A stretch of 64,000 bases of DNA from Ophiosphaerella korrae (GCA_028456385.1 JALNQF010000047.1:62001-126000), one strand, 5' to 3'. Shown: positions 29,482-43,145, counted from the first letter of the stretch. Made by a program: numbers and translations. Notes: generated by a model from the letters alone, not told the origin.

Positions 29482-32198
29482 CTATTTCCCGTCTTCGTTC
29501 CTTCCGAATCCTCGGAAGCCTCCAACATCCCTTTTGAAGAACTTGCCAATGTTCTTGAGATTCTCATTGAGATTCGCCTTGGCTACATCCCCGACACCCA
29601 CGTCCGCTACCCCTATCGCGCCAGGTGCTGGACTACCAAATCGATCAACCCCATCCCTCGCCGCATTGACTAGCATATTCCCTAGGCCAGCGGGATCAAA
29701 TCGACCGCCTCCCAGATTTGGCGTTCCCATCGTGCTCATAACACTCCCTGCATTACCCAAACTTCCTATGCCTGTGCCAATATGCCCGGATTGTATCTGC
29801 AATGGGGTGAGTAATGGAGAGCTTTCTACAAGATTCTCGTGGTTTGGTGATGCACGGAATGCAGCAAAAAGGTCAAGCAATTGAGTTTGATCCGCCTTGC
29901 GAATACCCTTGAGATCGAGAATCTTGCGGAAGTTTGTATCTGATTTATCTGCAATGTGGATGAGGTAGGCCTGAACGAGGGCTTCCGGTGGCGACGGGCG
30001 GACTTGAAGGGTCTTGAGAAGCGGGTCGATTTTCGACATACTCTGTGCTACACGTTTGACAAAACTGTTTGAAATCAGTATCGCATTTGTTCAAATCGTT
30101 CCAGAGCGACGTACCTTGAGGGTGGTGCCACACCCGGCTCCTGATTGAGCGTGGGCAGCTCCGTAAATCCTTTTTTGAGAACATATGAATCCAACAGCAT
30201 TTGTTCTGCGCCAGCTTCCGCTATTGGCTTGGACTGCACTATATTTGCAATGTATGTGGTGGCCATGAGGTCCACGAGGTTATCGCAGAATGCTCGTGCG
30301 TATTGTTGTTTGTGGAGGTATTTCAATATTTCACCGGACGTGTCCTTGAATTTGCGCAAAAGCTCCGAAACGTAGGTGCTCTGATCGCCTACACTCTCTA
30401 GCTTTGCCCACGGCGTGTTGCGCATCTCTCGCCAGCTCGGTTCGCACGCTATTTCAACTCTTCTAACCAGAAGACGCACCGTAGCACTAGCAATGCCCAT
30501 GAATGCATCCGCTTGGTTCTGTAAGTCAACCTTCTCCTTAAGTTCTTCATCAATACGACCCTTGATCTTCTCCTCTAATTGATTACATGTGGCATAACAA
30601 TAGTCCGCTGTGTTGAGGATAAGGACGGCATCTTCTAGCGAAGGCCCGTTGGCTCCAGGTTTTTCGCTAAGGTTATAGTACAGAACTTGTTGCCCATACT
30701 GCTCGAGGTACTTGGCAAATGTTGTAGACAGTTCTAGCAGGCGGGTGCCGGTTGAGAGTTTAGCACACTGCGCCAGAGTAAGGCGATAAAAATGGAACAA
30801 TTCTGTTGAGGAAGGTATAACGGCCTGGTGGGAAAAATCCTCTTCAGTGTTTCGGAGAGGTTGTTGACGATACTTGGGGATTAAGTTCGCAAGTTGCCTT
30901 TTCTGTTAGTCGAGGCTGATTGAGGCTAGGTGATCCACTTACTTATCTTGTGATTCTACCCAAAGACTCATGTAGGGTTCGAAAGCCTCGGATATGGCTT
31001 GACTAAAACCATGTGGTTTGTCGTCCTTGGAAGCAATGGTATCAATAGACGCGCGTGACTAGATGCTGTGAGCGAAAGTCGGCTTAATCAGCACTTAGAG
31101 TGACAGACCTCGCTAGCAAATCGCCGCTCTAAGCTATGCTCAAAGTTAAGCGTTTCCTGCAAACAAGAGAGAAGAAGATCGACGTCCAGAGTCTGGCCAT
31201 CTCCTCTGCGCATGGACCGCTGCAGTATCGCTTTGAAGTCGTCGCGCGTGCCTTCGCAGTATGAGTTGGCCAACTGTTCATTTACTCGCCAGTATGAGGG
31301 AAAGATGGTAGCGTGCTCAGCATCGTATGTCTTCATCATGCGGTTGAACCAGGAATATCTCCTGGATATATTGTCCAACGAGCCGGCTTCGTCGTTGCCC
31401 CGGAACACCTGGCGATATTCTCGAAGTTGCGTGTTACAATACCAGTTGATCAGACGTGCCCGGGCATGGTCGCCAAGCGCCTCCATAACAAGACAGGCCT
31501 CTGCAAGCGTAGCCTTGCGCTGCCCAACCTCACCCTTTGCAAAAACAACCTCAAAATCTTCGCACACTTGCTCAAGCAGCTCGCTTTGCAAATCTGCAAC
31601 GTTCCGACTGAGTGTTGCGATCTGATCTATGGACCTGTATGTCTTGAAATGCGCAGCTAGTTGTAAGACGGCCTGGAGCAGCTGCGCGCACTCCCTATAC
31701 TGGCGCGACTTGCTGAGACTCCGCAATTGCTCGTAGGCGGTAGTCAACATTTGCAGTCGCTTCAAGGCTGTCATTGACAAAGTCAGATTCTTCTTTGTGC
31801 TGTCCAAGCGCTTGATGTCTGCCGTCATCTCAGTGATGGTCTGCTCTGTCTGCATGGCCCTGACGCGCACACTCTCGATTGTCTTGAATAGGTCGGCCAG
31901 CTCCTCCTTGGCCGCCTGTATGCGCTGAACGCTGTCGACATCCGAAGCCGACTGGGAGGTGACAATGTCGGCGATATCCTCGTCCAAGTCATCCTGATAG
32001 CTGCGGAGTGACTCGGAGGTAGCAGAGACGGAGGCAAGCGCGGCGGGGTGGTAGAATATGGCGTTGAGGTGGTCGATGGGGTCGTAGTCAGCTGCATGGA
32101 GCGTCAGCGCTATATCCATGCCCATATCGGTTCACGACCAGGCTAGAGCTGGAGCTGTGTTTACCAGAATCAAGTTCGGAGGAAGAAGGTGCAGGCAT
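29482..32198 (-). CDS. VPS53: Vps53, GARP tethering complex subunit
   Basis: Five exons, 32198-32165, 32091-31109, 31058-30943, 30897-30115 and 30064-29482, give 832 residues in one frame. The short first exon (MPAPSSSELDS) splices to ADYDPIDHLNAIF, the conserved N-terminus of Vps53; an ATG inside intron 1 would give a different, less likely start. Further landmarks: LTLSMTALKRLQMLTTAYEQ, SWFNRMMKTYDAEHATIFPS, LLLSCLQETLNFEHSLERRF, then ESQDKQLANLIPKYRQQPL across the third intron. The fungal C-terminal tail is Gly-rich (NLGGGRFDPAGLGN). With Vps51, Vps52 and Vps54 it tethers endosome-derived vesicles to the trans-Golgi. The second intron has the unusual donor GTCTGT. Confidence 0.95.
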
Positions 32199-32897
32199 GA
32201 GATGCAGTTGAGCGATGCATCAACCCGCGCACGCGCTTCGCGGCTGGACTTGCGGTAGATGCAGATGAGGTATGAGGAACGCTAAGATATAGAATATCAC
32301 GTCTCTGTCTACGTCTTCTGGGTGCGTACGATTGTCAGAAATAGCAATTGGTAAGGTGCAAGCTGAAGCATGATATGAGGTATGTGCCAATTACGTCTCG
32401 TCTTCCCATGGGGAAACACTTCCGAATAGGATATAGACTACCCGACGGATTGGGCTAGTGTCGGGAGATATTTGCGCCGGCACCGCTCATGCCACGTGAT
32501 TCGCTGCACTTGGAGACCAAACCTATTACGGACACTACGACATTTCAAGCACAATAGCAAACGTGCCTATGTGGGCTCAAAATCGTTGCGCTAAGGTATG
32601 CCTTTTTCTTACATATTTTAGGTCTAGTACTCAGACTTCATGGCTCACCAAAATCAGCTTCAGGAAGAATACCGGGCCCGCAATGGCTCGTGATTGCAGT
32701 GGTCCATCACCAACACACGGTAAACAAAAGGTATGCACATAAGCAAGGCTTTGTTAGTCGGAGAAACTAGGTATCCACTTTCGTCTACCAAGGCGGTAGC
32801 CCAGCCATCACATAAAAGCTAAGGTCGGTGATGATACACAAGTAACTCATCTGTTTAGAGCCTAGCCCCATTCATGTTCTAATACATAGATGCGGCA
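32199..32897. other. Intergenic: VPS53 promoter and GH18 3' flank
   Basis: No exon supported. It holds the VPS53 upstream region and the GH18 terminator region. Confidence 0.5.
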
Positions 32898-34190
32898 TCA
32901 CTGTGGGAACAGGCCCAAAAACCCATTGTACACCAAACTACGGTCCTTCTGCTCAATTGAGCTTGCATCCCCAGTGCCAGTCCAATAGAACAGTCCACCA
33001 AGAGAGCTTTGTCGCACATAGTTCGCCTTCATCCGTACGGTCTCTGGGGTGTCGTACGTAACAAAGCCTCCGTCTCCGCCAACGCAATACGCAGCTCCTA
33101 TTCTCTCATCGATATGCTCCGTCGCACCGGGTCGTGGCAAGTCACGATACTCGAATGTACCCTCTTCACCTGCTTGACCCGAGAAAGAATGGCCAACACC
33201 CTGTGTTCCTGTGAAGCTTCGACCGTAAGCTGGCACACCTAGCACAATCTTTTGGCTTGGTACACCCATACGAATCATGTAAGAGACGGCAGAGTGGCAG
33301 GAAATGGCAGCCTCCGCGCTATGCGGGATTTGTGGGGTGTACAGTTGGGCCTGGTGGCCACATTTACTCGTCCATGGACCCGAGTAATCGTATGCCATCA
33401 GATTGATCATGTCGAGGTAGTGTGCAGCATGGCCTAAATTGATATGCTGAAGCGCCCATTCGCCAGCAGGAAGTGCTGAAGAGAGTGTATATTGTGGGCC
33501 TGGTAAGTACTGTCGGAGGGTTGCTAACAAGGCGATATAGTCCCGGCCTTGGCTGGAGTCTGATGGGTGCTCCCAATCGACTGTTACTCTGGTTAGTATT
33601 CACTCGGCGAGATAAGTGATGAATCAGGGAACTTGCTGTCAATACCGTCAATTCCGAATTGTTGTACCAAGCCCAGTGCTGTCTGGGCAAATCGTTCGCG
33701 TTTGGCTAGGTCTCGAGCTACTCCTGCAAATGGTTCGCTTCCCTTGCCACCACCACCGACCGACAGCACTACTCGTAGCCTTGTATACTTTCGCTTCAGC
33801 ATGGCGAATGAGTTCAAACAACCTTTGGCACCGGGAACATCCCCTACTCCGGGCACATCAATCTGTGCATCCGCCCATTCGTCACTAAGCTACAAATTGT
33901 TACTGGAAGTGACGTTGGTTCGGGCTGATTAGCATACATATACCGTTCCATCTTCTTTTACCCTAGAGCTCTATTAGTGCCATGCTTAGTTTGATTGGTT
34001 GCAAATCAGCCTACCAGGCAAACGCGTAGAAAACATGGGATATGACATCGAAGTTCAACGACGCAGGTGGCTGGTCGCGATAGATGCGCCAATTTGGATA
34101 GTATACACCGTTCCAGTACATGGCTTGAAGCGGTGTCGAAAATCTGGTGTCATGGAGTGGGGGATTCCCATTGAAGTAGTTCCGGGTCAT
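32898..34190 (-). CDS. GH18 chitinase
   Basis: Four exons, 34190-34015, 33962-33938, 33889-33637 and 33580-32898, encode 378 residues. Exon 2 is only 25 nt. The third intron (33636-33581) starts with GC (GCAAGT) and ends with AG. It lies inside the catalytic motif: GIDGID before it and IDWEHP after it restore D148-x-x-D151-x-D153-x-E155, the GH18 signature with Glu155 as acid/base. No GT donor gives this motif. Other landmarks: VYYPNWRIYRD, HVFYAFAWVKEDGT, RVVLSVGGGG, LMAYDYSGPW, VLGVPAYGRSF and GGLFYWTGTGD. No signal peptide follows the chosen ATG, so it may act inside the cell or be released at lysis. The frame is open further upstream without an ATG, so a missing 5' exon is possible. Confidence 0.9.
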
Positions 34191-35831
34191 TATCGGACTC
34201 GTCAGCCAAAGCGCTAGCTGCGCCTTGGTGCTGCACGTCAGAGACCAAGCAGGTGGATCCAGCTGCCGGAAGTTGAATGAAGGAAGGCAGGATCAAATTT
34301 GAGGAAAGTAGGCAACAGAATTTTATAAGTAAATCGAACAAATTTTAACAAGTCGTTCAAGGATACTAACAGTATTGGTTTGGGAATGCAGGGAAGCTAT
34401 ATCGCACTACGATGGTTGTTATATACCTGTACGACTATGGCGAGATGGTGTGCAGTACGCTATTGGACCAGCCCACGTCCTAGAAGCAAGCGCCTGCTGT
34501 GCGTATATATATTTACAGTTTGACAGCGGTAAGGAAGCTACGGGTTGGTCATGCTCCATGTGCGAGTTCATGACGGGTAGCAGGTCTGCTTGTTACGAAA
34601 CGGGCAACGCCTCTCATGCAAGAGAATATAGCGGCCCCAGATTCCTGCCAACGGGCTGACAGAGAGGCCCTGGTGATGAGGTTAGTCTAAATATGATGCT
34701 AATAATGCTAGGATGCCTGTTGCCACAGGATTCTTTCGGTCTAACTAGCCATCAAATCATAGCTATATACTATGACTAACTAAGGGAGCATCTTTCACGG
34801 CTATAATGTTACCTGCAGTAAACAGAATGCTGGTGCTGTAGCACCAGTGTACGCAATAAGTCAATGTACTGGTTCTCAAATACACAAGACCCGGTTTACT
34901 TGTTTTGGTGTTACCGCCCAGAATAGTTTTCAATGCACGTATGCTGCGCAGTTTGGGAGATGTGACGGGGCAAATACCCCAGGTAACACCGGGGGCATAT
35001 GCAGTTAGGGAGAGTAGCCAAACGCATCGTGATGAGCCAGCGAGCCGCGAATCGCTACCGCAAATGATCAGGCATCGCTATATATCGCCAAGTTGAGAGT
35101 TTTAAGGATCGTGGAGCATCGGGATAGTAAGCGGAGGAGCCGGCAGGCATAGCGAGGTGATTCCACAGCCTTGGAAGCATCGGTTCAACGGCACGGGCAA
35201 ACTCTACTGCAGCCGTAGATCCAGGATCTGCGCCCAGCAGAAAATGCCGCCACAACACAACAGGGGCGCATGAAATCAACAAGTAGGAGGACAGAGGACA
35301 GCGAATACCAACCCAAAAGCGGTTATACACTATAAAGATGCGAACTGCGGAGTATTTGTCAATGTTGACAAATAAATCGCTTCCGTCCAAGTGAAAGCGC
35401 ACTGAAGCATTTTCACGCACTCAATGTCACGCGACTTCGAGTGCTCCGTCTTTCTCTCAGCGGAGGGCGTCAGGTAATGTGCTTCTTCGCCAAGCAGCTC
35501 GGGACCGGCTGTGCCAGCAACAGCAAAAATACTGCTGGCGCAATGCTGGTCAAGATAAAGAACGCCTTTCAAGGGAATGACGCTAGACAGCCTAGCGCTA
35601 TCTCACGTGTCATCGCGAACCAAATGTGAAGCTGTTAGCATCGATCACGACTGCATCAACCCACGAACATATGCGCCCTTGATACGCGTGCGTGGTAGCA
35701 GCGCCTACGTGACACTGGGTTATCGCCTTGCGGGTCTGTCCTCATCTACCTAAATCCAGAGCTCACCTACTTTGGCGTATTCTAGGGTCGCACACGCTGC
35801 CAAACAATAAACAGCACATCCCACTCCCACA
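34191..35831. other. Intergenic, about 1.6 kb
   Basis: No exon supported. One GCGTATTC 8-mer at 35775-35782 lies in the presumed YTH1 promoter. Confidence 0.5.
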
Positions 35832-36675
35832 ATGACTGAGATACTCATGACTACCGAGTTGCAGACGCCACTAGCTTCTTCGACACCCGATCAAGAAGTT
35901 GAGAAAGTCGGCCAGGCGATTTACCACTTCAACTTCAGCGATTTCTTGAGACGCGAGTATCGTTTTGGCCTTGACCCCAACAGGCCATCATGCAAAGCAT
36001 ATATGCAAGGTCACTGCCCCTTGGGTAACCGGTGTTCAGACAGGCACCATGTGTCTTCATCCTATAGCAAGTATGTAGTCACTATAAAAATCACGTCTGA
36101 CTTCCGAGGCTCACAAATATCCTTTTAGTCTAGTCTGCAAGCATTGGCTGCGAGGCCTTTGTAAGAAGGGCGAGACTTGCGAGTTCCTGCACGAGTATAA
36201 TTTGCGACGAATGCCTGAGTGTTCATACTACGCACGCACCCAGACCTGCTCGAACGGCGACGACTGCCTATACCTACACATCGACCCCGAAGCCAAGCGC
36301 CCTTCATGTCCGCATTACGATCGTGGCTTCTGTCCTCTCGGTCCTCACTGTGCCCTCAAACACAATAAGAAAGAGAAGCTCTGCCCGTTCTATCTGTGTG
36401 GTTTCTGTCCTGAGGGCAAGAACTGCAAGTATGGCGCACATGCCAGATTCCCAACAGACCTTAAGAAACCAGAGGTGCGCATAGAGAAGAGTCCCGAGGA
36501 GATAGAAGCAGAGCGTGCCGAGAGGGAGCGTGAGATGATGAAGAGAGAAGAAGAGGAGCGCGAGCGAGATGATCGGGGTGGGCACGGAGGGGGTCGAGGC
36601 TTCAGAGGCAATTGGGACCGCAAGAAACGGGGCGGAAGAGGAAGAGGGCGAGGGCGAGGGCGCGGAGACTTTTGA
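35832..36675 (+). CDS. YTH1: Yth1/CPSF30, mRNA 3'-end processing zinc-finger protein
   Basis: Two exons, 35832-36070 and 36129-36675, with a 58-nt intron, encode 261 residues. Five CCCH fingers follow in a row, starting at [73 protein letters not shown] and [20 protein letters not shown]. The intron falls between fingers one and two. The N-terminal [19 protein letters not shown] is conserved in the family. The C-terminus is an acidic/basic helix (residues about 200-230) and an RG-rich tail ending [12 protein letters not shown]. It is the poly(A)-signal-binding subunit of the cleavage and polyadenylation complex in the nucleus. Confidence 0.96.
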
Positions 36676-39265
36676 TTCGTCATCGACTGGGAACTACAAT
36701 TTGGCCCTGAGAGTCAAGTCTGGAAAACCAGGACAACATAGTCAGATGCACAGTCACCGGATGCATCAGGAGCGCATTGCATCCGTCACAGTTATCGGGC
36801 TATCACGCAGAACCGCTTGATCCAGCTCTTTTTCTCACTCACGATACTGTGTCCCGATCTGGCAGTCTATGTGATCGATCCTTGTCGAATGAACCGAATA
36901 GATGTCTTGGTATTGGCATGTGAGCAAATCATGCGCGTCAGCACTTTCTTACATCCACAAAGCATATTGCGCATTTCGGCGTGGACGGACGCGGCTGATG
37001 CATGAATCAGGCGAAGTAACAGTTCTGTCACACAGCATCTGCCAGTAGCGCTGTCGATCAACGTGCGGAGTTTCTTGGTGTTGCATGAAGATGGCGTCGA
37101 ACGGTGAATATCATGTGCGCCAGCCTTGAACACTGAGATGTTTGAAGGATGGCGCATGGATGTGTTCCTAGGCGTTATTCTAGCAATGGCAAGTTATGCG
37201 AATCAGCCTTTATAGATACGAAAGAGCTACAGCTGTGTGGAAACCTTAGTGACCTTTCAGCTTGCGGGCCAACCAATTGAAAACATCACGATCCTCTCAC
37301 CCCGAGACCTATCATATGACACCTATAACATCATCGAGCAGCCTTGCTCTCGAGCACTCAATACAATCTAAGTTTGAGTCCCATTTAGTTCATGGATACC
37401 TACATGATCCCAAGAAGCGTGAATCCTAAACTCTATGATGGCTCCGACCACAGGGAAATGATGCTATCGTTGGGTTTGGCACAAACTTTGGCACACTTGG
37501 AGTTTAGCGGCAATGATGTTAATTTGAACCTTACTCCTATAACGCCTTCGCCTGTCTGCTAAGGTATATCAGATACATATATTTCTATTCTCTCTTGTAA
37601 AACCACCGCCATCAGTATGTGTCATGTGACAAAACGACCGCACCGTGCAGTCAAGCCTCCGATACCGGTTCCCCAACATCTTCGACAACCAAAAAAACGT
37701 CACAACCTCTCATTTCTGTGGGCTTCCTTGTTCATAAGCCTGAACAAATAACAAAAATGCGATGATGGGAGAGACAGAATCTTGTTGATATCAAAAGAGC
37801 ATTTGGAGTCATTTGTTTCCAGAGAATCTGTATCGATTGTCTCATCACACAGACAATCGATAGCTCCTTGTTAGAACGCCTATCCACACACCAAGGGGCA
37901 TCGGTCTAAACTCATGGGGTAAAACGTTGACAACGGTTTAAAAAAATGAAAATCCATTGCAGGTCCCCGCGACAAACAATAAATAGGCGCCCAACGTACC
38001 GACTACGCGACTCCTCGAGTCTCACGACATGATCCCTGGACCCAGCGCCGGCTCGCAAACGCGAGGGATCTGACCCTTACAGCCTTACACGGCGCATACG
38101 GTTGACCTTTGTCGCTCTCTTTCCGCCTTGGATTTGGGAAAGCGATGGGCAGACAACATTCCAATCCGGCACGTTTCGGGCTACTAGGCGCACTGGCCGC
38201 ATGCGGGACCAGCAAGCAACTCAACAGCATCTGCCCAACATGGCCGCCATAAAGATGAAACTGTCGGTTTGCCTTTTCAAGCGTACCTACCACATGAACC
38301 AGCAAAGGCTGCCGAGGGAGCCCACAAATAACAATGGAAGCATGGGTTTCAAACACCACAATGGGCCAACATGAGGCGTTCTCAGGCTAATATTCGCTTG
38401 ACCATCGCACTTAAGCCATCAATACGTTTTTCCGACAATAATTATTTCGGGTGGGGCCCCAAGACTCTCGCTCCGGCCAGGAACGGGCACTTCGGGGATG
38501 TGCCAGCCTCATGTCAAAGTTTGTTCATGACTCTGCCATGCTCACCGGTGAACAGGAAGGGACTAGCCGCGAGAAGGAAGATCCGGGGATTTTGGTTGGG
38601 TAGCATGTTCTAGCATCACCAGCTGGCCCGAATTCTGCTAGACCAGAGCTTGAAATGACCCAGCCATTAGCCATGGTTCAATTGCGCTTTTACCAATAGA
38701 GCGTACACGGAGCGCGCAATAAAACAGTCTCGACGAAGTCCTCCTCCACCTGGCTTCGCGTAGCTTAGGCATTATTCTGTTAGGGCTAGGTAGCTTTCAA
38801 CGACTGGGGTGAGGAGTTTGGGATTTTTCTTTTACGGTCTATGCCAGTGCTGATCGTTTATCATGGGGTTCTGAAACGGTAACCTAGTAGCTAACAAGAT
38901 TGCGTCCAGTTGGGGTGGAAGCATGATAAACAGGAGTGCATATAGTAGGGGTTCTGACTGGCAACGGATAGGCTCCAGGACAGTGTGGCTTAGAGGAGGC
39001 CGCCGTTTATCACGTGAGGAGCACCTCTGGCCAATTTCTCGTCTTTTTTGGCTCCATCTCGATTCCTTCACACTCTGTACTCCAACGCTTGTCGATTACT
39101 GCACTTGATTCAAGTCCCTGTGGCATTTCAAATATATTCTTACAAGTATTTTTATGAAAGACTTCCTTTCAAATAGCGGCTTGCTCATTTAATACGAAGA
39201 CTACCCACTGTCGAGCATTAAATACTTCGCAACTCAAGTGGTACGTGAGAACACGCGAATATTGA

Positions 39266-39532
39266 TATGATTGTCCAGCATTCACGCATCCCCACACGTT
39301 CTCTGCGGCCCGTCTTTCGATCCACCCGCGTCGCAAGGACACCCATCTCGTTTTGAACAGGCCTACCCCGACCCGTAATTCATTCTACCGAGGCCCCATT
39401 ACGAGCTATTACGCACCCCGTTCTTCTCTCAATCCTAGTTCCTGTGGGTCCCCCGACGACTATCGCGCCTCGTCCCGTTCTTATTTCAACATCATCGCAC
39501 ATCCAATTCAGCCGCCGATGCCTGAGATATAG
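39266..39532 (+). other. Open frame without start, 88 codons, possibly an exon
   Basis: The frame is open from just after a TGA at 39263-39265 to a TAG at 39530-39532. It reads like protein: RPTPTRNSFYRGPITSYYAP, then SCGSPDDYRASSRSYFNIIA. No in-frame ATG exists except four codons before the end, so it would need an upstream exon. Unrecognised. Confidence 0.25.
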
Positions 39533-40543
39533 CCCCTTTGGGTACAAGTACAATTTTTGGTCAAAAGCATGTCACGACATGAGATGAGTTGTACTACAAG
39601 ACTATCGTCATGGCAGCATTTCTACTAGCAGCTTTCTGCCATCAACAGACTGGTTGGGCCACTGAAGCAAGACCTTTTTAATTATTACCAGTACAATAGT
39701 TGCGTTCAAAGGAATGGTACCGCCTACAACGGAAGGGGATAGGAATCAGTAGGCGCAAGGATACTGCCAGAATACCTTTGAATTCGCTTGCGCCCGCCGC
39801 AACACGTCTGCCTACTGTCAAACACTGTAGCTTTGCAAAGATGCACTACATATGATATATGATAGGTCCTTTAGTCCCGGCCAGAGATCTAAAGGCCCGG
39901 TAGTACCGCTAGGGTCATCCACGACATCGTTTGGATACCAGATATGATTGGTCGTTTGGATTGAGTAGACATGCACAATTTGCTCGACTTAGCTTGGAGC
40001 AAATCCTCAATTGCGAAAGATGCGTTGATAAATATACTCCTTGTGCTCCAGCAGCAGAAGTTGCTTTGGGAGCCATGTAAGGGGCTGTCCGGCATTGCAT
40101 GTGCCCCCTCCCCCTCGCTCCCCTATGTGTGCTGATGTGATTGCTTGAAAGCCAATACACAGGCTTAAATACCATGGTGAAGTTTCATATCCACTTGATA
40201 AAGATATGGCCATACGTCATTCGTCTCTGGTGTTATTTCAACCGGCAGAAAAACTAGGCTTGTCATAAGTGACCAGATACAAAGGTTTCATCCATTGGCT
40301 GCCAAAACATATCTTGCTAAGCGATTTACCGGCTTATCTCCTCCGACCTAATGTAGGCTTACCCAGAAGACACGAAAGCGAAGTGTTGGCAAGCGGATGG
40401 CTTCTGGCTAAGATGGAATGGCCTCGACTCGCTGACGTTCCCTTATTGACGGTCATCGATTGGTCACGGACGCCTGTTCGTATGAAGGTAGGGATCATCC
40501 GAGAGCACAACAGATATCCATGTCACAGACCTGTCCCCTCCAA

Positions 40544-40563
40544 CCCCCCCCCCCCCCCCCCCC
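40544..40563. repeat. Poly-C tract (C20)
   Basis: Twenty consecutive C residues in non-coding DNA. Confidence 0.9.
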
Positions 40564-42227
40564 ATCCCTGCTCTGATAATGCCGAAACATCTGTGGCACA
40601 AGCGGTGAAGACGGATACAGTCAAGCTCAACGACTAGCCCATAGCGATGCAATTACGCTGCAGGTATTTGCATATTGTTGTTTACAGGGCCCTCCCTAGA
40701 CCCCTACTATTGGCTGTGTTTGTCGGCCACCGGATCCATGAAACAATTCCGCGATTAGCGCATATAGCGCGTCGAGTGTCGAACGCGTCGAACGGTGTCG
40801 AGGGGGCACCGTGTCCTCGGGTTGTCTCGTACTCCAATATCCTCGTCGAAGGCACTGGCGATTCACAACTGCTGTCTCTCGGTGGCGCACGAACAGGCCG
40901 TTGCTGGATCTCATGCCAGCAAGCTACCACAGAAGCTCGTAGAAGATCCGCGGTCTGGGCACATTTCTGATTTATGTTGAGGACATGGGCAGCCGTGTTG
41001 ATGCCTCAAGGCGGTATAGGAGTGGCTAGGACGGCACACGGTCCCCTATTCATCCGTTCCGGGGAGGGTGGGCGCTATCAGCCTACCTGTGGCTCCGACT
41101 CTGTTGTGTTTGCGATTCCTACCTTGCACTGCAATTCCGCCCTACCCCCACCTTCCTCTCAAATTTTTCGCATTTCTCTGCCACTCGCGGTTTTCTTTTC
41201 GTCCGTAGGACTGCCATCTCTTTCAAAGCTCTAGAGCGAGCAGTACAAAGCCATGATTTTGTTACAGGCTGGCCTCTTAAGCCCAGCTGCGCCGTTGGAA
41301 GGTGTCCTAGGCCTGGCCAGTCGGCCTCAGGTCAACACAAGGTGCAGTCTCCACGCTTTATCTAGTAGGAACGAAAAGTCTGACTGCTTTTTCCACCGTT
41401 TTAAAGCAACCTAACGCAGTCTTATAACTTCATTTCGAGCCGTCCGACCGAGCCGCTACAACAGCCGATTCCATTTGCCGAACGCGCTCTCGCTAATCGA
41501 AGGAGCGTCCACAAAGCCCTCGCATGCACATGCTGTCCAGTAGCATCTTACCCCCACATCTGCTCTTAGAACGCTCCAATTGGCGCGCCCCAACGTCCAC
41601 ATAACTTCAAGAATTGCGTCGGTGCATATGGTACATATCAGAATATATGGGAGGCACGTTCTACATCATATCACATGGCGTTCTCAACGCCCAGGGCCCA
41701 GATAGGGGGACAGGGCATAGAATTTGCTCATTCATGCACGTTGTATCATTGTTTCCAGGGGCTATTCAGTTGAAAGAAGGTCAACACTATGCCTGCAGTA
41801 TGCGTCCAGGTACGAAAGGGGACCTGATCTGGTCAAAAGGCGTCCCTGAAAGGTTTGTCAGCTATCGTCAACACCATACTCAATGCTCAGAACAAATTGT
41901 GATGCTATATAGCCATACATGGAGCAATTCTATACATTCTTTTCTACTGCTGTAATGTCAGAAAGGGCATAAATTAAACATGGAGCCTATAGTGATCATG
42001 CAATGGTGCTACGCGTGTTATCATTCAACTACCTAATCATTCTCGACCATACAATCAATTATCGCGGCGATAATTCAACTCAAACCGTAAAGAGTGTGTT
42101 TAACGCGTTTTCACCTCATTATAAGGGCCCATATGAATCTCAGTGCCTGTCTGGCTTGTCAGTGATGCGGTTCAGGGGTACACCACGGTATAGCATCATG
42201 ACATACCCAGTCTTCCATGATAGCCCT

Positions 42228-42395
42228 CTAATTTCCAGAGCCTTCGGGTGTACCCGATGTAGTACTATTTTTGCCTTCTACCGGAGAGTTGTTTCCAGGC
42301 TCGTCAGACGAGTCATGATTCTGGGCACTGTTACCAGGAGGTGGACTGGGGCCATTGCTGGACGGAGGGTTGGCTGTGTACTCGGTAACAGCTGT
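42228..42395 (-). other. Possible last exon of a Ser/Pro/Asn-rich protein
   Basis: After an acceptor-like sequence (GACACCAG) the minus strand is open for 55 codons to a TAG. It has a linker-like composition: NPPSSNGPSPPPGNSAQNHD, then SSDEPGNNSPVEG. No upstream exon in matching phase was found. Confidence 0.2.
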
Positions 42396-43130
42396 CTGGT
42401 GTCAGTAATCTGGAACCTGAGGAGCTCCAGGTTGTCGTACTTATAGGACGGGGCCTAAGGATTGGGATATTCGTGCCCATATTGTATGAAAAGACTGGAA
42501 ATACTTGAGGGAATGATGAAGTGATGAATGTGCTGACAGCCTGGCAACCTAGAAGCTTTATAGGCGAAAGGTCCGGCGGCCTTTCGTGATATCTAAGGTT
42601 TACATGGCGCTGTGTAGTCTCATTTCGCTAGACCTGTTATAGGTAGGCGCATGAATACCGGGAGGCGACGGGGAAGAGCACCCGCCACCAAAACAAAAGG
42701 AAATGGGAAAAAATACAAGTCGCGGTTCAGTGGACCTAGCGCTCGCTCAAACGAAGAATAATTTGACGTGTGGGAAATAGCTCCCTATGCACAGACAAAG
42801 TGTGGATAGCGAGCTATAGAGCTTTAGTCTATTTGAGTAAGAACCTACAAACCCATTGACCACCCGCATGGTCGCTAGCCGGGCCCCTTGGATAACTAAC
42901 GATGACTCACCGGTAGGTATGCACTGCACACAACTCTTTTATTCTTGGCCACTTATTCAAAGCCCGGGTCTCAGGATGAAGCAGGGGTGGCTGGGGTAGT
43001 CTAGGAAACGACCTATAGAGGATGTGATTTGCCGAGTATACACGAGCCAGTAGATATATTGGATGGTGCAGAGCGGGCACGCACAGGGGCGCAACGTAGC
43101 ACTACAACGCTCACCTTACCGGTCAGATTT

Positions 43131-43145
43131 GGGGGGGGGGGGGGG
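43131..43145. repeat. Poly-G tract (G15)
   Basis: Fifteen consecutive G residues in non-coding DNA. Confidence 0.9.

Noticed and set aside
32088..32125. VPS53 start at the internal ATG (MGMDIALTL...)
   Set aside because: These codons lie in a GT-AG intron whose removal joins MPAPSSSELDS to ADYDPIDHLNAIF, the conserved family start.
33590..33645. Chitinase intron using the GT donor at 33645 area (GGTATT) with acceptor CCAGAG
   Set aside because: It keeps the frame but gives DGVTVDWE, losing a catalytic aspartate that the GC-AG alternative restores exactly.
42003..42446. 147-codon plus-strand frame
   Set aside because: Composition is not protein-like and its opposite strand carries the better, though still weak, coding hint.
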